Assembly: GCA_904420565.1 (NCBI GenBank)
Contig: CAJFVV010000016.1
Location: 1 to 64,000, forward strand
Source of the DNA: Candidatus Pseudoscillospira faecavium
GTDB lineage: Bacteria > Bacillota > Clostridia > Oscillospirales > Oscillospiraceae
DNA length: 64,000 nt
Direction of reading: 5' to 3'
Numbering within the stretch: position 1 is the stretch's first letter; the number at the start of each line of letters is the position of its first letter. Below are positions 58,771-64,000 of this stretch, one piece after another. A program made the translations under genes and the position numbers. The notes under the pieces are model-generated. The model worked only from the letters and a program-made list of their open reading frames with translations, had not been told where the DNA came from and searched no databases.

Positions 58771-58784
58771 TGTTTCATCTCTCC

Positions 58785-59513
58785 TCACATGGCGAGGCCG
58801 CCGTCCACGCGGAGCACTTCGCCTGTCACATAATTTGCAGCCGCAAGATATGCGACCGCCGCCGCCACATCTTCCGCCTTTCCCATGGCACCCAGGGGAA
58901 TACTTTTAAGCAGCGGATTGTCCGTCTGATCGCCGGTCATATCGGTGGCGATAAATCCGGGAGCCACTGCATTGCAGCGGATCCCTTTGGGCGCCAGTTC
59001 CTTCGCCACAGACTTGGTCAGACCGATCAGTCCCGCTTTGGAAGCAGCGTAGTTGCACTGGCCCGCATTTCCTGCCAGCCCCACAACGGAAGTGATATTG
59101 ATGATGCAGCCTTCCCGGTTGCGGATAAACAAGCCCGTGCAGTGGCGAATCATGTTGAAAGCACCTTTGAGATTGGTATCCAGCACTGCGTCATAATCCT
59201 CTTCCTTCATCATGGCCAGCAGGCCGTCACGGGTGATGCCCGCATTGTTCACCAAAAGATGCACCGTGCCAAAATCCGCCCTGATCTGCGCCACCGTCTC
59301 CTTAACGGCTGCAAAATCCGCCACATTGCACTGATAAGCCTTTGCCTCCACGCCGTATTCCTGCGTGCAGGCTGCGCACACCTGTTCTGCAGCCGCCGTA
59401 TTGCCGGCATAGATCACAGCCACCTGAGCGCCCAGGGAAGCCAGCTTTTTTGCAATGGCTGCACCGATTCCCCGGGATCCCCCCGTTACAATTGCTGTTT
59501 TTCCGTTTAACAT
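58785..59513 (-). CDS. fabG: 3-oxoacyl-ACP reductase
   Basis: TGGSRGIGAAIA; NNAGITRDGLL; NYAASKAGLIGLTKS. Confidence 0.96.
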   Translation of the reverse strand: MLNGKTAIVTGGSRGIGAAIAKKLASLGAQVAVIYAGNTAAAEQVCAACTQEYGVEAKAYQCNVADFAAVKETVAQIRADFGTVHLLVNNAGITRDGLLAMMKEEDYDAVLDTNLKGAFNMIRHCTGLFIRNREGCIINITSVVGLAGNAGQCNYAASKAGLIGLTKSVAKELAPKGIRCNAVAPGFIATDMTGDQTDNPLLKSIPLGAMGKAEDVAAAVAYLAAANYVTGEVLRVDGGLAM

Positions 59514-60406
59514 ACTCCCACCTCAGTCAAATAGTCCGAATAACTCCGCGCGCTGACCGCTGCGTCAATTTTTCTGACCATATTGGTCAGCGTTTTTCCG
59601 GGGCCGATCTCAACAAAGGTGTCCACACCGCCGGCAATCATATTGCGAATGGTCTGTTCCCACTGCACCGGGCTGCAGATCTGCCGGGAAAGCAGCGCCC
59701 GGGCATCTTCCGTATAAGGCTGTGCTGTCACATTGGAATAGAGCACCGCCGTTGTCTCCCGCAATTCCGCGCTTTCAAGCTCCCGGGCAAAGGCATCTGC
59801 CGCTTCCTGCATAAACGGCGAGTGGAACGCCGCCTTGACTTTCAATGGAAGCGCCCTGCCTCCCGCCGCCTTCACATCGGCGGAAAATTCCTGCATCTGT
59901 GCGCTCAGGCCGGAAACCGTAATCTGCCCGGGGCAGTTGTAATTCACAGGATAGACCTGGGGATACTTGCTGCAAAGCTGCTGCACCTGCTCGGGCGACA
60001 GCTTGACCACTGCCGCCATGGCGGTGTCAAACTGCTCTGCCGCCTGCTGCATCAGCGCGCCGCGCCGGCACACCAGGCGAAAGCCCGTTTCCCGGTCAAA
60101 CAGGCCGCCAACCGTGGCGGCCACCACTTCCCCCAGGGAAAAACCCGCAACAGCATCCGGCACAATTCCCTTTTCCAGCAGCACCGATGCCGCTGCCAGC
60201 TCCATGGCAAACAGGCATGGCTGTGTGTTTTTTGTTTCTTTTAATTCCGCTTCCGTGCCCGCAAAGCATTGTTCCGATGTGCCGGGCCGCAGTGTGTCGC
60301 ACAGCGCAAACGCCTGCGCCGCCGCAGGATAATTTTCGGCCAGTTCCTTTCCCATGCCGGGATACTGATCGCCCTGGCCGGAAAAAATAAATGCTATTTT
60401 ACCCAT
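59507..60406 (-). CDS. fabD: malonyl-CoA:ACP transacylase
   Basis: FSGQGDQYPGMGKEL; GFSLGEVVA. Confidence 0.95.
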   Translation of the reverse strand: MGKIAFIFSGQGDQYPGMGKELAENYPAAAQAFALCDTLRPGTSEQCFAGTEAELKETKNTQPCLFAMELAAASVLLEKGIVPDAVAGFSLGEVVAATVGGLFDRETGFRLVCRRGALMQQAAEQFDTAMAAVVKLSPEQVQQLCSKYPQVYPVNYNCPGQITVSGLSAQMQEFSADVKAAGGRALPLKVKAAFHSPFMQEAADAFARELESAELRETTAVLYSNVTAQPYTEDARALLSRQICSPVQWEQTIRNMIAGGVDTFVEIGPGKTLTNMVRKIDAAVSARSYSDYLTEVGVC

Positions 60407-61338
60407 TGTGACGCCCCTTTCAGGATGGGCTCCGCCTCATCCATCAGTTCTTTGACAATTTCTGCGGCGTGCTGCTCCTTTTTCACCATGGCCGCCGCCT
60501 GACCCGCGAGGAAACATCCCTTTTCATTGTCGCCTTCCTGCACGGCACGCTGCAGCGCGCCGGTGGCCAGCGATTCCAGTTCCTCATCTTCCATGCCGCC
60601 GTATTCCGCTTTGGCGTAGTCCCTGGCAAAGGGGGTGCGCAGGCTGCGCACAGGGTGGCCCAACCGTTTGCCCGTCACCATAGTGCACAAATCCGTCGCC
60701 TTCAGAATTTTTTCTTTATAAACCGGGTGGATCGTGCATTCCACGGCACTGAGAAAGCGCGTGCCCAGCTGCACGCCGCAGGCGCCCAGCATAAATGCGG
60801 CCGCAACGCCTCTTCCGTCTGCAATGCCGCCGGCGGCAATAACCGGCAGCGATGTGGCATCACAAATCTGCGGCACCAGAACCATGGTCGTCAGCTCGCC
60901 CACATGGCCGCCGCTTTCGCCGCCCTCTGCAATCAGGGCAGAAGCCCCCAGGCGCGTCATTTTTTTGGCCAGCGCCACCGACGCCACCACCGGAATCACC
61001 CGGATGCCGGCGGCAATCCAGTCCTTCATATATTTAGCGGGATTACCGGCCCCCGTGGTAACCACTTCCACTCTTTCTTCTGTGACAACAGCCGCCACTT
61101 CGTCGGCAAAGGGGCTGAGCAGCATGATATTGACGCCGATGGGCTCCCGGGTAATGCTCCTGGCAATCCGAATCTGCTCTCTTACATAAGCTCCCGGAGC
61201 ATTGCCCGCCGCAATGATGCCAAGGCCGCCGCCATTGGATACGGCAGCGGCCAGTTTTCCATCAGCGATCCAGGCCATGCCGCCCTGAAACACCGGATAG
61301 CGAATACCCAGCATTTCACAAATTGCTGAGCGAATCAT
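60394..61338 (-). CDS. fabK: enoyl-ACP reductase II
   Basis: YPVFQGGMAWIADGKLAAAVSNGGGLGIIAAGN; EGGESGGHVGELTT. Confidence 0.95.
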   Translation of the reverse strand: MIRSAICEMLGIRYPVFQGGMAWIADGKLAAAVSNGGGLGIIAAGNAPGAYVREQIRIARSITREPIGVNIMLLSPFADEVAAVVTEERVEVVTTGAGNPAKYMKDWIAAGIRVIPVVASVALAKKMTRLGASALIAEGGESGGHVGELTTMVLVPQICDATSLPVIAAGGIADGRGVAAAFMLGACGVQLGTRFLSAVECTIHPVYKEKILKATDLCTMVTGKRLGHPVRSLRTPFARDYAKAEYGGMEDEELESLATGALQRAVQEGDNEKGCFLAGQAAAMVKKEQHAAEIVKELMDEAEPILKGASQWVK

Positions 61339-61342
61339 GGCA

Positions 61343-61585
61343 TTACCCCTGCTTGCTCTGGATAAACTTATCCAAATCGTCGATGGTTTCCACCTTCTGA
61401 TCCAATTCAATCTCGATGCCGATCTCGTCCTCGAGATTCATCAGCAGCTCCACGGTATCCAAAGAGTCAATGCCCAGCTCAGAGAATTTGCTTTCAGGTT
61501 TAATGGTGGAAACATCACAGCCTGTGCGCTCCGCAACAATTTTCGCAATCGCATTAAAATACATTTTTTCTGCCTCCAAATTCAT
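61343..61585 (-). CDS. acpP: acyl carrier protein
   Basis: FSELGIDSLDTVELLMNLEDE. Confidence 0.97.
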   Translation of the reverse strand: MNLEAEKMYFNAIAKIVAERTGCDVSTIKPESKFSELGIDSLDTVELLMNLEDEIGIEIELDQKVETIDDLDKFIQSKQG

Positions 61586-61620
61586 TTTTCAGCGGTTTTA
61601 ATCCGCTCATATCGGCCTTT

Positions 61621-61626
61621 ATTATA
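61621..61626 (-). promoter_or_regulatory. -10 element of the fatty-acid operon
   Basis: minus-strand TATAAT 36 nt upstream of the acpP ATG; no good -35. Confidence 0.6.
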
Positions 61627-61635
61627 GCGGCGCGC

Positions 61636-61665
61636 TGTTCCCGAAATAGTCCCGCAGTGTTCCCG
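61636..61665 (-). promoter_or_regulatory. three direct repeats with 11-bp period (candidate SARP-type operator)
   Basis: minus strand CGGGAACA-CTG-CGGGACTA-TTT-CGGGAACA, starts at 61665, 61654, 61643; 9 nt before TATAAT. Confidence 0.6.
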
Positions 61666-61828
61666 CTGCGTTCCTTATTTTGTTAAATAATTATGAACTT
61701 CCCGTCTTTCTCCGTTCGTCCAAGCTGCGCATTCAGCAAAAATAACAGTTTTTATTTTATATTTTTCTGAATAGTTGTGCAAAGCGCCGTCTTCTGAACC
61801 ATGCCGTTTATTTTCATGCGTCGCAGAA

Positions 61829-61875
61829 AAAAAGCGCTCGATCTCTCAAAAGAATCGAGCGCTTTTTCTGATTTA
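61829..61875 (-). terminator. hairpin downstream of permease gene
   Basis: AAAGCGCTCGAT...ATCGAGCGCTTTTT flanked by A/T runs on both sides. Confidence 0.75.
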
Positions 61876-61913
61876 GCCGTCTTGCCGCATCCGGCATGAG
61901 CATCCTTCTTTTT

Positions 61914-62627
61914 TTACAGGCGTCCCTGTTTCCCCCAGCGGAACAGCAGCAGCCCCACACCCACAGCAAACAGCAGAACCTGTACCAAAAGCACCGCCGT
62001 CGGCAGCGCAAAGGCCGGATCCAGCGAATCTGCCGCCAGCGGATACCGGGAAAAAAAGCTCCCGTTCCAAAGGCTCAGGGACTCCGGCAGGGGCAGAGCC
62101 AGGCACACAAAGGGCACCAGCATCCAGAGATAGAGCAGCCAGGAGCGCAAGCGCCCCAGCAGAAAACCGCTGCCCAGGGCAAACACCAGGGGTGGAACCA
62201 GCGTGATCAGAGCGGGAACCAGCAGCTCTCCCCAGCCGTACCAGCCGAAATAGCAGCCATAGAACACCGCGGCTTCTGCCAGGCAGGCCAGCGCCAGCAA
62301 AGCCGTTCCCGCCAGCGCGGCGGTGCAGCGGGCCAGGGCATACCGCCGGGGCGACATGGGCGCGGCACCGGTAAGCGCCGCTGTGCGCCGCGCTTTGCCC
62401 GAGGTAAAAAATGTCATGAAAAACAGCGCTCCAATCCACAGCAGCGGGAGCGCGCGGCTGAGATAGTCTCCAAAGCTCCAGGGGGAAAACGGCGCGGTGT
62501 GGGCCACTCCCAGGATGGTTGCGCCGGTCAGGATCTGCCAGCCATAAAACAGGAGCACCAGCACAAGCCCCACAAAAAATTTGTTCCACAGCAGACGTTT
62601 GCATTCATATCGAACAATTTTAGCCAA
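61914..62627 (-). CDS. ABC-2-like membrane permease
   Basis: multi-TM ORF overlapping upstream peptidase gene. Confidence 0.7.
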   Translation of the reverse strand: MAKIVRYECKRLLWNKFFVGLVLVLLFYGWQILTGATILGVAHTAPFSPWSFGDYLSRALPLLWIGALFFMTFFTSGKARRTAALTGAAPMSPRRYALARCTAALAGTALLALACLAEAAVFYGCYFGWYGWGELLVPALITLVPPLVFALGSGFLLGRLRSWLLYLWMLVPFVCLALPLPESLSLWNGSFFSRYPLAADSLDPAFALPTAVLLVQVLLFAVGVGLLLFRWGKQGRL

Positions 62628-64000
62628 GTTCCAAATCCTCCTCCGTCAGATGGCATGCCTCCAGAAAGTCCTGATAGGTCAAAAAAGGGTAGGCAGGGTC
62701 GATTTCCCGGTTGAATAAACCGCGGAGAATCTGATCCATAGCCGCCTCGCCGCCCACCAGCTGCTCGGCTTTCAGAATCTTCAGGGGCATTTCGCTGTAT
62801 TGACGCACCCCGGACAGGCTATTTGAAATGTTCAGGCGCTCCTCCTCGGGCAGTCTTTCCAGATATTCCGGATTGCGGACATAAAAGTTCAGATAATAAT
62901 CGTCCACCGCCTGCTGCCACTGGTCCACATAGTGCTCCCGGGCATATGCCTCCCCATACAGCTCTTTGACAATCCGATAGGTGGTATAGACCGTCAGCCC
63001 CTCGGCCGACCACGGGCTGTCCTCTGCCGGCGTATCAAACATGTTGCCCAGGCCCCACCACTGGTGAACCAGCTCGTGGATAAACGTCTCTCCGGGGGCG
63101 GCTCCCTTTCCGGTGTCTCCCAGGTTGGCAGTGGTAAAGTCTGCCTCGTCCAGCAAACTGGCGCCGTCTGCAGCGTAGCCGCCGCCGGCCACCCGGCTCT
63201 GGATCAGCTTCAGGGTCTCCCCGGTTCCGAAAGACAGCGTTCCATAGTGCTCGGTGCAGTAGTCCACCACCGTCTTCACAGCGTCTGCCGCCCCGGCGGC
63301 CTCCATGACAGCCTGGTGTTTGCGGCCGTAATAGAACTCCACGTTGATGCCGCCGGCCTCGATGTCCTCCCGGACGTAGTCCCCGGCATAGAGAATGCCG
63401 CCGGCGCGGTTGTGCGTATAGCGCCAGGTTCTGGTGCCGTCTTCATGCTCCGCAACCACCTCCGCCTCGCTGTCCCCAAAGGGAATGGCAAGCATGGAAT
63501 CGGGCAGGGTAATCTCCACGGTGGTGGGATAGCCCTCCTCCCCGGGCAGCACGTTCAGCAGATAAGGGGCCAGATTCTGATTTTCCAGGCACAGGTATTT
63601 CCCGCTGATCTCCGGGTCGCCCTGAACGGTGGACGAGAGATTCCAGTCCTTGGGAAAACCTTCGTATTCCAAAACCAGCTCCACCTGCGCGTTCCCGGGA
63701 ACAGCGATTTCCCAGAGCGCCATGTTGCTCTCCTCATAACCGGTGCGGACGGCGGAGACTGCCGCACCGTTGACCGATGCTGTCAGGTCATAGCCCGGGT
63801 TCACGCCGAAGCAGGCCGTCCACCCCTGACCCGAGGTGTTCTGAAAGCGATAGACGGCCCGCCCCGCCACCGTACCAGATCGGGTATCCGGGGTGAGCTG
63901 GATGGTGCGGTCTAAAAAGGCAACACCCTGCGCATAATCCAGCTCGTAGAGCTGCGCTGCATTCAAATCCGGGTTGCTGTGATCGTAGAAAGGCTGTGCG
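62620..64000 (-). CDS. M1-family metallopeptidase-like protein, truncated by window end
   Basis: HELVHQWWGLGN zinc motif; reading frame remains open to base 64000 (FYDHSNPDLNAAQLYELDYAQG...), so TTG at 63966 is probably not the real start. Confidence 0.85.
   Translation of the reverse strand, partial: AQPFYDHSNPDLNAAQLYELDYAQGVAFLDRTIQLTPDTRSGTVAGRAVYRFQNTSGQGWTACFGVNPGYDLTASVNGAAVSAVRTGYEESNMALWEIAVPGNAQVELVLEYEGFPKDWNLSSTVQGDPEISGKYLCLENQNLAPYLLNVLPGEEGYPTTVEITLPDSMLAIPFGDSEAEVVAEHEDGTRTWRYTHNRAGGILYAGDYVREDIEAGGINVEFYYGRKHQAVMEAAGAADAVKTVVDYCTEHYGTLSFGTGETLKLIQSRVAGGGYAADGASLLDEADFTTANLGDTGKGAAPGETFIHELVHQWWGLGNMFDTPAEDSPWSAEGLTVYTTYRIVKELYGEAYAREHYVDQWQQAVDDYYLNFYVRNPEYLERLPEEERLNISNSLSGVRQYSEMPLKILKAEQLVGGEAAMDQILRGLFNREIDPAYPFLTYQDFLEACHLTEEDLELG

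Noticed and set aside
57445-58833. 462-aa ORF on + strand
   Set aside because: Antisense to fabF.
63964-63966. TTG start for the terminal peptidase ORF
   Set aside because: Frame is open to the window edge, so the start given in the ORF track is probably an artefact of truncation.
1-64000. CRISPR arrays, rRNA, tRNA, SRP RNA, RNase P RNA, tmRNA
   Set aside because: No repeat-spacer pattern and no recognisable conserved RNA core noticed on either strand; a covariance-model scan would be needed to exclude small RNAs fully.

Overview
The window is 64 kb of an anaerobic Firmicutes/Clostridia-type chromosome. It is almost fully coding, with no rRNA, tRNA or CRISPR array recognised. Main blocks: (i) a trimeric, probably electron-bifurcating [FeFe] hydrogenase (hydCBA-like) divergent from a Crp/Fnr regulator followed by maturases hydE and hydG; (ii) a BcrAD/BadFG-type activase plus a 2-hydroxyacyl-CoA dehydratase-fold partner; (iii) a GntR/YtrA-type ABC operon containing two paralogous envelope proteins; (iv) a phage integrase with a tail-fibre remnant; (v) PFOR; (vi) yifB, thiI, cinA and a DNA-alkylation-repair gene; (vii) a two-component/ABC module; (viii) a complete acpP-fabK-fabD-fabG-fabF-accB-fabZ-accC-accD-accA-acyl-CoA synthetase-acpS cluster ending in a PAS/SARP-type winged-helix regulator; (ix) an ABC-2 permease and M1-like peptidase cut by the window edge. 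Strongest non-standard signals: three direct repeats at exact 11-bp spacing abutting the -10 of the fatty-acid operon (SARP-like operator geometry), with a SARP-type regulator at the end of the same operon; a perfect clostridial Rex operator (TTGTTAATTTGTTAACAA) just downstream of a strong orphan promoter that leads into a terminator with no ORF (candidate redox-controlled small RNA); and a 22-bp palindrome overlapping the -10 of the GntR/ABC/paralogue operon. All assignments come from reading the sequence and from motif knowledge; no searches were run.
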